Assembly: GCF_002699205.1 (NCBI RefSeq)
Contig: NZ_PABT01000035.1
Location: 124,001 to 188,000, forward strand
Direction of reading: 5' to 3'
Origin: Allomuricauda sp.
GTDB taxonomy: Bacteria; Bacteroidota; Bacteroidia; Flavobacteriales; Flavobacteriaceae
Length of the DNA stretch: 64,000 nt
Shown here: positions 8,550-16,550 of the stretch, piece by piece
Position numbering within the stretch: position 1 is the stretch's first letter
How the letters are laid out: every line of letters starts with the position of its first letter
Notes under the pieces: model-generated
The model's database searches: none
Told to the model about the DNA's origin: nothing
The model's input: the letters and a program-made list of their open reading frames with translations, nothing else
Program-made: the position numbers and the translations under genes

Positions 8550-9248
8550 CTACAGTATTCCTTTATCTGCAAAACTAATATATTGGTGCCGGGCCAAAAT
8601 CAAATGATCCAGAATTTTTATATCCAAAGCTTCAGACGCTATTTTCAATTTATTGGTTATCTGTCTGTCTGCCATGCTTGGTTTCAATGTTCCCGATGGA
8701 TGGTTGTGGGCAAGGACAATTCCCACGGCACCCAATTCCAAGGCTTGCTTCAGGACTAATCTGACATCGACCAAAGTTCCTGTAATCCCCCCTTTACTTA
8801 ATTGCGCCTTGTGGACAACCTTGTTGGAATTGTTCAGGTAAACAATCCAGAACTCTTCATGTTGCAGCTCACCTATCAATGGATAAAGTAGTTCAAAAAC
8901 ATCATGGCTACTTTTTATTTTGGTGATTTTTGAGGTATCCTCCACCCTTCTTCGCCTACCCATTTCCAAAGCGGCTGCAATGGTCACCGCTTTTGCCTCT
9001 CCAATGCCCTTAAAGCGCATTAACTGATTTACCGATAGGTTACCAAGTTCGTTTATATTGTGGTTGACCGAGGCCAATATGCGCTTGGAAAGTTCCACCG
9101 CACTCTCTTCACGGCTCCCAGACCCGATCAAAATAGCGATCAACTCGGCATCGGACAGTACATAACTGCCTTTTTGTACCAATTTTTCTCTTGGCCTATC
9201 ATCATCCGCCCAATTTTTTATGGAAAAGGAAGCTGGTTTTTCTTGCAT
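8550..9248 (-). CDS. radC: RadC-family JAB/MPN-domain protein
   Basis: 232 residues, full length for the family. A helix-hairpin-helix segment (LMRFKGIGEAKAVTIAAALEMGR, near 77-98, split here only for reading) precedes the JAMM metalloprotease-like domain with HNHPSG and a downstream Asp (H181, H183, D194), plus EEFWIVYLN and KGGITGTLVD. Despite its name the family's role in DNA repair is not firmly shown; structure predicts a zinc isopeptidase or nuclease-like function. The ATG lies 4 nt after a TATCTTTA box. It is divergent from the DUF1569 gene and leads a probable operon with the deacetylase-like and HAD genes. Confidence 0.88.
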   Translation of the reverse strand: MQEKPASFSIKNWADDDRPREKLVQKGSYVLSDAELIAILIGSGSREESAVELSKRILASVNHNINELGNLSVNQLMRFKGIGEAKAVTIAAALEMGRRRRVEDTSKITKIKSSHDVFELLYPLIGELQHEEFWIVYLNNSNKVVHKAQLSKGGITGTLVDVRLVLKQALELGAVGIVLAHNHPSGTLKPSMADRQITNKLKIASEALDIKILDHLILARHQYISFADKGIL

Positions 9249-9252
9249 GGCC

Positions 9253-9260
9253 TAAAGATA
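9253..9260 (-). promoter_or_regulatory. -7 box of radC
   Basis: TATCTTTA on the minus strand (7 of 8 to TAnnTTTG) ends 4 nt before the radC ATG, the same spacing as at rlmB, rarA and queD. No TTG is visible at the expected -33 position. Confidence 0.4.
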
Positions 9261-9301
9261 GGAGAATAATTTTATGTAATTTTCATGATAAATCATTCAA
9301 A

Positions 9302-9754
9302 ATGAAATCCCTTTTCAACATTGAAGCTCACCAAGAAATCTTATCCCGGATAAACAAACTTACGGAGGCTTCCGAAGGACAGTGGGGCAAAATGAAAGTT
9401 GCACAAATGCTTTGCCATTGCCAATATCCTTTAAAAATAGGATTAGGGAAGTACAATCAAAAAAACAAGCCCAATCCCATTTTTAAGTTAATGGGCAAGT
9501 TCTTTAGAAAAAGCCTATACAATGATAAACCTTGGCGGAAAAACCTTCCCACTGCAAAAAAAATCAAAGTGGTTGAAGACAAGGATTTTGAAACGGAAAA
9601 AGAAAAATTGGTGAATCTGGTCAATGATTTTCACCAAGAAAAAGAACGGAAAAATTGGGACCCACACCCTGTGTTTGGTTCATTTACTCCAGAACAGTGG
9701 GGGCAAATGCAATATAAGCACCTAGACCACCATCTACGGCAATTTGGGGTTTAG
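9302..9754 (+). CDS. DUF1569-family protein (DinB-like four-helix fold)
   Basis: 150 residues from ATG 9302; longer in-frame starts overlap radC and do not look like the family. The pattern SLFNIEAHQEILSRINKLT ... QMLCHCQYPLKIGLGK ... FGSFTPEQWGQMQYKHLDHHLRQFGV fits DUF1569. The spaced histidines (HC near 37, KHLDHHLRQF at the end) recall the metal-binding site of the DinB/YfiT superfamily, whose members are often thiol-dependent transferases. The actual function is unknown. It stands alone between divergent radC and a convergent Mur ligase fragment. Confidence 0.75.
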   Translation: MKSLFNIEAHQEILSRINKLTEASEGQWGKMKVAQMLCHCQYPLKIGLGKYNQKNKPNPIFKLMGKFFRKSLYNDKPWRKNLPTAKKIKVVEDKDFETEKEKLVNLVNDFHQEKERKNWDPHPVFGSFTPEQWGQMQYKHLDHHLRQFGV

Positions 9755-9758
9755 ATTA

Positions 9759-10649
9759 TTATTTATAAGTAACCATAGCTTCGTAGAACTCCACCTCGTC
9801 AACGCCCATTTGCTGACATATCCATTTGGCTCCTGCCATATTTCTTAAATCGGTGGTGTTTGAAATTTCCAATGGCATTTCCCCATCGGGTGTATCCAAA
9901 AAAACTTCACCATCGATTTTTTGATATTCCGGAGTGGTGTAAGGAAATTTTCTTATCGGATTTTCTGATGCTTCAACACGTTTTTTGACTTCTTCATCTT
10001 CATCATTATAAGTAATGCTCCCTCCTTTTACAATGCTATCCACGAATGTGCTGTATTGTTCCGCGTAGCTTTCAAAATCGGAAAAAATCCCATTGTCCTC
10101 GAATCGAATATCGCTTAGCAAAGCTATATTGGGGCGGTACAATTGAAGTTGTGGAGTTCCATCTATTCCAGATAATGATCCATCTCCTTCTATAACCACA
10201 AAGTCATTTTCCTCGGTCAAATGAATACCATTCGGGGAAGATAATACATAATCCACGTCAACATCATTATAATCCAACACATGTAAAATCATAGAGACAA
10301 TGGATGTTTTACCGTGACTGCCAGTAATCACCACCCGAGTTTTGTATTTGGATAGTTCGTAAAGAAATTCAGGATAGGAAAAAATACGTAGCCCCAATTC
10401 TTGGGCTTTGACCAGCTCAGGATTTTCCTTTTTCACCTTCGCTCCTATCACAACAGCATCCAATTGCGCATGTATCTTCTCTGGAAACCACCCTGCTTCA
10501 TTGAACAACAATTTTTGTTCTTGCTTCAAGGTCTTAAGTGATTCATCAAGCACCTCATCACTGCCCGTTATGGTTTCTCCCTTCTTTTGTAGTGCAACTG
10601 CCAGGTTACTCAAACCAGCTTCACCCAAACCTATAAAATGTACCTGCAT
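9759..10649 (-). CDS. Mpl-like Mur ligase lacking the C-terminal domain
   Basis: 296 residues. The N-terminal Rossmann-like domain (FIGLGEAGLSNLAVALQ, residue 5 on) and the central ATP-binding domain with the loop GSHGKTS (110-116) resemble Mpl, which recycles peptidoglycan tripeptide onto UDP-MurNAc. The protein stops at YEAMVTYK, just where Mpl/MurC proteins (about 450 residues) continue with a GVKRR-type motif and a C-terminal Rossmann domain. The adjacent DNA is the end of the DUF1569 gene, so nothing of that domain survives nearby. EGDGSLSGID replaces the usual EADEYD-type metal/carbamate region. It may be a non-catalytic or repurposed paralogue; activity is doubtful. Confidence 0.75.
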   Translation of the reverse strand: MQVHFIGLGEAGLSNLAVALQKKGETITGSDEVLDESLKTLKQEQKLLFNEAGWFPEKIHAQLDAVVIGAKVKKENPELVKAQELGLRIFSYPEFLYELSKYKTRVVITGSHGKTSIVSMILHVLDYNDVDVDYVLSSPNGIHLTEENDFVVIEGDGSLSGIDGTPQLQLYRPNIALLSDIRFEDNGIFSDFESYAEQYSTFVDSIVKGGSITYNDEDEEVKKRVEASENPIRKFPYTTPEYQKIDGEVFLDTPDGEMPLEISNTTDLRNMAGAKWICQQMGVDEVEFYEAMVTYK

Positions 10650-10707
10650 TGATTCAATTTATCCGTCAAAAATAGCCAATGTCTACACCATTACAAATTC
10701 AAGAAGC

Positions 10708-10739
10708 TTGTTATTAATTTCTATCTTAGTCTAAATTTG
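10708..10739 (+). promoter_or_regulatory. Promoter of the cupin-SDR-CPBP unit
   Basis: TTG (10708-10710), 21-nt spacer, TAAATTTG (10732-10739, exact TAnnTTTG match). The cupin ATG is 6 nt downstream, giving almost no leader. Confidence 0.65.
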
Positions 10740-10745
10740 AGAACT

Positions 10746-11057
10746 ATGAACCTATCAGAAATCCAACCAAAGGAAATAATGCCGGGCTACCATGGCAAAC
10801 TGGTACATGGCGAACGTATGAGCTGGGTGTTTTGGGATGTAGACCAAGATGCCGAAGTACCGGAACACCAACATGAACACGAACAGATCATGCATGTGGT
10901 AGAAGGCACGTTTGAATTTAGTCTGGATGGCAAAAAAGGCATTTACAAACCAGGAGATGTTGTGGTTATCCCGTCCAACGTTCCACATAGTGGAAAAGCC
11001 CTGACCCCATGTAAATTGATGGATATTTTCAGTCCTGTAAGAGAAGAATACAAATAG
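10746..11057 (+). CDS. Small cupin-domain protein
   Basis: 103 residues from ATG 10746 (a TTG 9 nt upstream lies in the -7 box and is not the start). A single cupin barrel has metal ligands in EHQHEHEQ (H41, H43, H45, E46), HVVEGTFEF and [15 protein letters not shown] (H81). Small cupins of this kind bind a divalent metal and act as isomerases, dioxygenases or sensors; the substrate cannot be read from sequence. It is followed after 2 nt by an SDR gene and then a CPBP protease gene, so the three are probably one transcript. Confidence 0.82.
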   Translation: MNLSEIQPKEIMPGYHGKLVHGERMSWVFWDVDQDAEVPEHQHEHEQIMHVVEGTFEFSLDGKKGIYKPGDVVVIPSNVPHSGKALTPCKLMDIFSPVREEYK

Positions 11058-11059
11058 TT

Positions 11060-11845
11060 ATGAATATATCATTGAAAGGCAAAAATGCCCTTGTGGGCGG
11101 GAGCAGTAAAGGAATTGGAAAAGCCATTGCCGAGCAATTGGCCGAAAGTGGAGCCAATGTTACCCTAATGGCCAGAAGTGTAGAACGCATGCAAGAATTA
11201 ATGCATGACATGGATAACTCCCAAGGACAAAAACACCAATATTTAGTTGTTGATTTTTCTAGTTTTGAAAAGTATAAAACGGTGATTTCATCATACTTTG
11301 AGAACAATACCGTAGATATTTTGGTGAACAACACCCAGGGTCCCGAAGGTGGTGGAGCATTGGAAAAAAATGTGGAGGATTATCAAGAAGCTTTTGACCT
11401 GCTCTTTAAATCGGTTGTTTTTACCACCGAGCTTGCACTAAGACATATGCAAAAAAACAAATGGGGAAGAATAATCAACATCGCCTCGATTTCGGTCAAA
11501 GAACCACTGAATTATTTAGCGCTCTCCAACACCATTAGGGCCGCTGTGGTTACATGGGCCAAAAGTTTGGCCTATGATGTGGCCAAGGACGGAATTACTG
11601 TCAACAACACATTGACCGGTTATTTTGATACGGACCGAATTGCCCAGCTGAACTCCAAAAAAGCGGAAAAACTGGGAATCTCGCCAGATGAAGTGCGCGC
11701 CAATATGGAAGAACAAGTCCCCATGAAGCGAATAGGCGACCCAAAGGAATATGGATATTTGGTGGCCTTTTTGGCCTCGGACAAAGCTGCATTTATTACG
11801 GGCACCAACATTCCGATTGATGGAGGGTTGTTGAAATCTCTCTGA
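11060..11845 (+). CDS. SDR-family protein with altered catalytic motif
   Basis: 261 residues with a Rossmann fold: the nucleotide loop GGSSKGIG (13-20) and the NN of LVNNTQG (90-91) are present. The active-site YxxxK is not: the aligned stretch LALSNTIRAA puts Ser156 and Arg160 where Tyr and Lys should be. This matches the known 'BKR-like' SDR subgroup that lacks the normal tetrad, so it may be a divergent reductase or a binding protein. The C terminus GTNIPIDGGLLKSL is typical of ketoacyl-reductase-like SDRs. It starts 2 nt after the cupin gene and is probably co-transcribed with it. Confidence 0.82.
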   Translation: MNISLKGKNALVGGSSKGIGKAIAEQLAESGANVTLMARSVERMQELMHDMDNSQGQKHQYLVVDFSSFEKYKTVISSYFENNTVDILVNNTQGPEGGGALEKNVEDYQEAFDLLFKSVVFTTELALRHMQKNKWGRIINIASISVKEPLNYLALSNTIRAAVVTWAKSLAYDVAKDGITVNNTLTGYFDTDRIAQLNSKKAEKLGISPDEVRANMEEQVPMKRIGDPKEYGYLVAFLASDKAAFITGTNIPIDGGLLKSL

Positions 11846-11858
11846 TATTATATGTTAA

Positions 11859-12605
11859 ATGGATTTTTTTAACAGACACCTGAAAAACACATTGAGTTTT
11901 GACTGGAAGTTAGGACTTGCCCTCATTTTTATTTTTGGTGTTCCGCGATTTTTTGCAGTGCTCAATGCAAGCAAAACTGGGGATTACAGGTTTACTTCTA
12001 TCATCTTTGTGGTTATGTGGATTGCGCCATTTCTTTTGCTGACCAAACAGGGAAGGACAGAAATAGGAATCAAAAAACCTGATAAGTACAGTGCTATCTT
12101 CCTTGGATTTATTTTGGGTGGACTCGTTTGTCTACTAGTTTGGTGGTTGGGCACATGGCTCTATAAAGACACTGTTCAAAACTGGATGGTATATATCTCA
12201 AAGTCCTATCAAGTACCCATGGATCAAAATTTTGACACAGTCAGGTTAAAATATTTCATCATTTTTGGGATTACGAGCATGATCTTTAGTCCCATTGGGG
12301 AAGAACTTTTGTACCGCGGACTCATCCACAGGTGTTTTTCCGAAAAATTTGGGGAAAATAAAGCATCAATTATAGACAGCCTTGCCTTTGGGTTGACCCA
12401 TTTGGCTCACTTCGGAATTCTTTTTATTGATGGAAGATGGGTTTTTTATTGGCTGCCTGCCATCTTGTGGGTGATGCTGATGTTTTTTGCATCCCGTGTG
12501 TTCTTTTTGGTCAAACAAAAATCCAACTCCATATGGGGAGCCACCTTATGTCATGCAGGTTTTAATTTGATGATGACATACCTTATCTTCTACCATATAT
12601 TTTAA
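11859..12605 (+). CDS. CPBP-family intramembrane metalloprotease
   Basis: 248 residues with about seven hydrophobic segments. The CPBP (Abi/CAAX) motifs are intact: EExxxR in GEELLYRG (E148, E149, R153), FxxxH in FGLTHLAHF (H181) and HxxxN in CHAGFN (H232, N236). The family includes CAAX prenyl proteases and bacteriocin-immunity proteins; the substrate is unknown. It starts 14 nt after the SDR stop and is likely the last gene of the cupin-SDR unit. It is convergent with the lytT-type regulator. Confidence 0.87.
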   Translation: MDFFNRHLKNTLSFDWKLGLALIFIFGVPRFFAVLNASKTGDYRFTSIIFVVMWIAPFLLLTKQGRTEIGIKKPDKYSAIFLGFILGGLVCLLVWWLGTWLYKDTVQNWMVYISKSYQVPMDQNFDTVRLKYFIIFGITSMIFSPIGEELLYRGLIHRCFSEKFGENKASIIDSLAFGLTHLAHFGILFIDGRWVFYWLPAILWVMLMFFASRVFFLVKQKSNSIWGATLCHAGFNLMMTYLIFYHIF

Positions 12606-12633
12606 ACATTCAATCGTAAAGGAGATCATGCCC

Positions 12634-13359
12634 TTATAAGCTCATCCTATCTTTAAAGATGTAGGATTGCCTTCTTGAAACCTCGACTTCCTCACCATTT
12701 TTCATGGTAAGCTTTAATTTACCATTGAACCACGGCACAACATTTTCTATATAATTGGTATTGACTATCTGCTGGCGATTAGCTCTGAAAAAAGATTCCA
12801 CCGGCAATTTTTCCTCAACTTGGTTGAGCGATTTATACAGCATTGGCTTTTTGTCCTTAAAATACACACGGGTATAATTGCCCACAATCTCAAACAGGGA
12901 GATATCCCTAATTTTCACCAACCAGCAGGATTCTCCATCCTTTATAAAGATTTGACTATCCTCTGTAAGTTTTTTGGTCGTTGATTTAGCCTCTGAATTT
13001 GAAGAAATTTTATCCCTCACCTTGTCCATGGCCATATGGAACCGTTTATCACTAACGGGTTTCAAAAGATAATCCAAGGCATTATACTCAAATGATTTTA
13101 TGGCGTATTCGTCGTATGCGGTAGTAAAAACCGTGATTGGAACCTCATCCAACATTTCCAAAAGTTCAAATCCATCTTTTTCGGGCATATTGATGTCCAA
13201 AAAAAGCAGGTCGGGGGATTCAGATTCAATCAGTTCCACCCCTTCATCAACATTACTGGCTTCACCCACAATCTCCAAATCATCGTGCAGTTTGATCAAT
13301 TCCTTCAACTCGTTACGAGCCAAACGGGAATCTTCAACTATGACGGCCCTGATTTTCAT
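12634..13359 (-). CDS. LytTR-family response regulator
   Basis: 241 residues. The receiver domain (about 1-120) has VEDSRLAR with the acidic pocket, phospho-acceptor D55 in LFLDINMP, T80-region TVFTTAYDEYA and K102-region LLKPVS. The LytTR DNA-binding domain (about 140-241) shows SLFEIVGNYTRVYF, FFRANRQQIVN and VSRRQSY. It binds direct repeats in promoters and is activated by the LytS-type kinase encoded just upstream, whose stop overlaps its start by 4 nt. Targets are unknown. Confidence 0.93.
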   Translation of the reverse strand: MKIRAVIVEDSRLARNELKELIKLHDDLEIVGEASNVDEGVELIESESPDLLFLDINMPEKDGFELLEMLDEVPITVFTTAYDEYAIKSFEYNALDYLLKPVSDKRFHMAMDKVRDKISSNSEAKSTTKKLTEDSQIFIKDGESCWLVKIRDISLFEIVGNYTRVYFKDKKPMLYKSLNQVEEKLPVESFFRANRQQIVNTNYIENVVPWFNGKLKLTMKNGEEVEVSRRQSYIFKDRMSL

Positions 13360-14414
13360 GTCAATGGAATTTTGATTTGTGCTACCACTTCATCGGATAT
13401 TTCCTCTAATTTAAACGATGCACGGTCAGCGTACAATAATTTCAACCGTTGTTCAATATTTTTCAATCCCAGTTGCGTGGAATCTTTGGAAATCTTCAAT
13501 TTACCCGTATTCTTTACCTCAATATAGAGGTCGTTGTCCTTTTTAAAAATGGCCAAAAGAATCCGTCCCCCATCCTTAAGATTGGAAATACCATGTTTTA
13601 CCGCGTTTTCTATCAGCAATTGAATGATCATAGGAGGAATTCGAACATCCAGTGTATCCTCGTCCACTTTTTTTACAAATTCCAAACGATCTTCAAATTG
13701 GATTTTTGATAGATCGATATAATTTTCAACCACTTCCAACTCTTCCCAAACAGGAATATCGTTGATGTTATTTTTGGTGAGGGAATATCGGATAATCTCG
13801 GAAAGTTTGGTGATCATTTCCCTTGATTTATCCACATCCTCCAGCATCAAACCGCGAATATTGTTCAAACTATTGAACATAAAATGTGGGTTTATCTGCC
13901 CTTTCAATGTATTCAACTGGGCCTGTTTCAAGGTCGTGTTCAGTTCTAGTCGTTCTATGCGATTTTGATTGAGTTTCAATAGAAGTTTGATGACAAAATA
14001 GGTAATCACCCACGCCCCGACCAAAAACAAAGAGTTCAGGACCTGCAACATAATCTTGTCATACCCCTCCATCATGCGCATTTCGGTTTCGGTGAGTTCA
14101 GGGCCAAATTTCACATAGAGATATCCAAAAAACACATTGAGCAGTCCAAACAACAAGGCCGTCAACAATGTGGATACCACAATTTTGATGACTTCCTTAA
14201 CGCCAAAGGCATCAAAATGGACATTTCTTTTGAGGTACCACCGCAATATCGAGGTTGAGAAGATCCCAATAAAAATCCCAACGATGACCGAAAATATGGT
14301 CATCTCCAAACTGATTTTTTGCGGAATCAAAATGGCAATGGAATTGATAAAGCCCCAACCAAGAAATTGAAGGACCCAAAATGCAATATTCCTTTTACGT
14401 GTACTTAACTCCAT
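13356..14414 (-). CDS. LytS/YehU-type sensor histidine kinase
   Basis: 352 residues with four N-terminal transmembrane helices (about 10-30, 38-58, 75-100, 122-145), no large periplasmic domain, and a His_kinase domain (PF06580 type). The phospho-acceptor is H177 in QINPHFMFNSLNNIRGL. The ATPase half has PPMIIQLLIENAVKHG (N box) and LGLKNIEQRLKLLYAD. The short loops suggest it senses something in the membrane or at its surface. It forms an operon with the LytTR regulator (4-nt overlap) and has an exact TAnnTTTG box 20 nt before its ATG. Confidence 0.93.
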   Translation of the reverse strand: MELSTRKRNIAFWVLQFLGWGFINSIAILIPQKISLEMTIFSVIVGIFIGIFSTSILRWYLKRNVHFDAFGVKEVIKIVVSTLLTALLFGLLNVFFGYLYVKFGPELTETEMRMMEGYDKIMLQVLNSLFLVGAWVITYFVIKLLLKLNQNRIERLELNTTLKQAQLNTLKGQINPHFMFNSLNNIRGLMLEDVDKSREMITKLSEIIRYSLTKNNINDIPVWEELEVVENYIDLSKIQFEDRLEFVKKVDEDTLDVRIPPMIIQLLIENAVKHGISNLKDGGRILLAIFKKDNDLYIEVKNTGKLKISKDSTQLGLKNIEQRLKLLYADRASFKLEEISDEVVAQIKIPLT

Positions 14415-14434
14415 TATGTTGAGCGTGAATTACC

Positions 14435-14442
14435 CAAATTTA
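14435..14442 (-). promoter_or_regulatory. -7 box of the LytS/LytT operon
   Basis: TAAATTTG on the minus strand matches TAnnTTTG exactly and ends 20 nt before the kinase ATG. No clear TTG at -33. Confidence 0.5.
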
Positions 14443-14469
14443 CATTAGACTTTAACGGTATAAACTGTC

Positions 14470-14679
14470 CTAAGACTTTTGGGCTTTTTTTCTCCTAAAC
14501 AGATTGGAACATGACTTTTTTTGAGGTAAAAAGACAATCCACATCATGGTTGAACCTGCATAGAAAAACGAAAAGTACTCCATATATTCCCAAGCATTGA
14601 ATCTACCGTAGATTCCTATTAGAACGCCGAGAACACCCGCGGCAAAAACTACTTTTTGACTTGTTTTAAGTTTTTTCAT
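14470..14679 (-). CDS. Small two-helix membrane protein of unknown function
   Basis: 69 residues with two hydrophobic helices (about 10-25 and 32-49) separated by GRFNAWEYMEY and followed by a basic tail (LFRRKKAQKS), so both ends are probably cytoplasmic. ATG at 14679. No family is recognised. It lies 55 nt upstream of the lytS-type gene on the same strand but is separated from it by that gene's own -7 box. A hydrophobic 17-codon micro-ORF lies 30 nt upstream. Confidence 0.6.
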   Translation of the reverse strand: MKKLKTSQKVVFAAGVLGVLIGIYGRFNAWEYMEYFSFFYAGSTMMWIVFLPQKKSCSNLFRRKKAQKS

Positions 14680-14709
14680 TTTGATTGATGTTTTCTCCGT
14701 TGTTACGGT

Positions 14710-14763
14710 TTATAAAATAATGCTAACTAAAAGTGAAATGATCAATTTTGCGAGTGCTATCAT
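14710..14763 (-). CDS. Candidate 17-residue hydrophobic micro-protein
   Basis: ATG at 14763, stop at 14710, encoding MIALAKLIISLLVSIIL: one lysine and otherwise a membrane-compatible helix. It lies 30 nt upstream of the small two-helix membrane protein on the same strand, so it could be a leader peptide or an independent small membrane protein. There is no Shine-Dalgarno sequence, but few genes here have one. An ORF this short can occur by chance in A/T-rich DNA. The rest of the gap up to 14926 shows nothing I can name. Confidence 0.25.
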   Translation of the reverse strand: MIALAKLIISLLVSIIL

Positions 14764-14926
14764 GATTGTTCGGTTTTAGATTTTGTTTATGGAGCTAAAG
14801 TAGTGGACTCATCTTGTCCAATGAAGGGATTTATGACAAGTGGTAATTTTGCCATAACGAACGGTAAACCCGGGATATTTTATGGGTAAAATCAACCGAA
14901 GACCACGCAACAACCTGATCAATAAC

Positions 14927-15454
14927 CTATTGTACTTTTGGCGGGAATTTGGAAAACACCTTTTTTACCAAGGCTTTCAACTTGTCCTCCCTTACACTTG
15001 GAGAGGCATTATCTTTATATCCGCTCTCCGTCATAGCTTGCCAAACCAGCGCATCCCTTTGGGCATCCACCACATCGAACTGAATGCTACGCTGTATTCC
15101 CGAACTGCCCAGCGGCAACCCTACGGATATACCCCCGCCCACATTTCTTCCTCTACCTCCAATGCCAACGCCAACATTGTTACTTGGGGCCTTTCTGAAT
15201 TCATTGCTCATAATATTGATGAAGAGTTCCGGTTCCTCGGCCAATCGATAGCCCCTGGCTTTCAAGGTTGAATCCAAGGCTCTGAGCAATCTCTTTTCAT
15301 CCAACTGGCTCAATCCAGATTCCATGTCCGAATAGTAATTGTAAGTAGAATAATTTGAGAAATCGACCGCCTTGTCGTAGTCATAGTTCACCTTTATGGC
15401 ACTACAAGATATCAGCATTGACACCATTGCTATGGAAAGAAAATAACGCATCAT
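14927..15454 (-). CDS. DUF4136 lipoprotein
   Basis: 175 residues beginning with a lipoprotein signal (MMRYFLSIAMVSMLISCS, lipobox cysteine at 17). The DUF4136 pattern follows: YDYDKAVDFSNYSTYNY, DEKRLLRALDSTLKARGYRLAEEPELFINIM, a glycine-rich connector (GVGIGGRGRNVGGGISVG) and DVVDAQRDALVWQAMTESGYKDN. The family is widespread in Gram-negative envelopes and has no firm function. It lies 62 nt downstream of obgE on the same strand; whether it is co-transcribed is not clear. Confidence 0.85.
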   Translation of the reverse strand: MMRYFLSIAMVSMLISCSAIKVNYDYDKAVDFSNYSTYNYYSDMESGLSQLDEKRLLRALDSTLKARGYRLAEEPELFINIMSNEFRKAPSNNVGVGIGGRGRNVGGGISVGLPLGSSGIQRSIQFDVVDAQRDALVWQAMTESGYKDNASPSVREDKLKALVKKVFSKFPPKVQ

Positions 15455-15516
15455 AGGACATTTGGGTTCCTCTAAAATTAATCAATAAAATGATTATATC
15501 CGTAGAAAAAAACCTC

Positions 15517-16518
15517 TTATTCGTTCAATAACACCCAGAGCCTGTCCTTAAGTTCTTGAATTCCGAGACCACTCACCGATGATATAAAAAGATACGGGAC
15601 ATCCTTGAAATCCTCTTTCATATCCTCCCTCATTTCTTCAATGAGCTCATCATCCAACATATCACATTTGGAGATGGCCACCAATCGGTTCTTGTCCAAC
15701 AATTCAGGATTATATCTTCTAAGCTCATCCAAAAGAATTGCATATTCTTGGCTAATATCCTTACTGTCCGCCGGAATTAAAAACAATAACGAGGCGTTAC
15801 GTTCAATATGGCGCAAAAAGTAGTGTCCCAGCCCCTTGCCTTCAGCGGCACCTTCTATGATCCCGGGAATATCGGCCATTACAAAACTCCTGAAATCGCG
15901 ATATTTCACAATGCCCAAGTTGGGTTTTAGCGTAGTAAATTCGTAATTGGCGATTTTGGGTTTCGCCGAGGTCATCACGGAAAGCAATGTGGATTTCCCA
16001 GCATTCGGAAACCCTACCAGACCTACATCGGCCAAGACCTTCAGTTCCAAAGTAAGCTGCTTTTCCTGTCCGTCAATACCGGGCTGGGCATATCTCGGGG
16101 TTTGGTTGGTGGCACTTTTAAAATGCCAATTGCCCCGACCACCCATTCCACCTTCCAGTACCATTTTTTCTTCTCCGTCCTCGGTAATCTCAAAAAGTAT
16201 TTCGTTGGTTTCGGAGTCCCTAACCACGGTGCCCAAAGGCACTTCCAAATAAACATCCTCCCCATCGGCCCCAGTGCTTCGGCTTTTACCACCATGTTCT
16301 CCGTGACCGGCTTTAAAATGTTTTTTGAACCTATAGTGCACCAAGGTCCAAAGGTTTTTGTTTCCTTTGATTATAACATGACCTCCTCGACCACCATCAC
16401 CTCCATCGGGACCACCCTTCGCCACGTATTTTTCGCGTCGTAAATGTGCAGACCCCTTACCTCCTTTACCGGAAGAAACATGCACTTTTACGTAATCCAC
16501 AAAGTTGCCCTCGGTCAT
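15517..16518 (-). CDS. obgE: GTPase ObgE
   Basis: 333 residues: an N-terminal glycine-rich OBG fold (1-158, with [26 protein letters not shown] repeats) and a GTPase domain with G1 GFPNAGKST (169-177), switch region TTLKPNLG, G3 [10 protein letters not shown]4 SKCD and G5 SSVSG. Obg proteins bind the 50S subunit and couple ribosome maturation to GTP/ppGpp level. The C-terminal OCT domain found in some homologues is absent, which is normal for this phylum. It lies 32 nt downstream of hpt-adk on the same strand and is probably in its operon. Confidence 0.95.
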   Translation of the reverse strand: MTEGNFVDYVKVHVSSGKGGKGSAHLRREKYVAKGGPDGGDGGRGGHVIIKGNKNLWTLVHYRFKKHFKAGHGEHGGKSRSTGADGEDVYLEVPLGTVVRDSETNEILFEITEDGEEKMVLEGGMGGRGNWHFKSATNQTPRYAQPGIDGQEKQLTLELKVLADVGLVGFPNAGKSTLLSVMTSAKPKIANYEFTTLKPNLGIVKYRDFRSFVMADIPGIIEGAAEGKGLGHYFLRHIERNASLLFLIPADSKDISQEYAILLDELRRYNPELLDKNRLVAISKCDMLDDELIEEMREDMKEDFKDVPYLFISSVSGLGIQELKDRLWVLLNE

Positions 16519-16550
16519 ATATCAATATTAAATCTTAGTAGAAAATCCTA

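Noticed and set aside
14882..15271. 129-codon plus-strand frame at the DUF4136 gene
   Set aside because: Antisense to a clear lipoprotein gene with signal sequence; the frame is a shadow.
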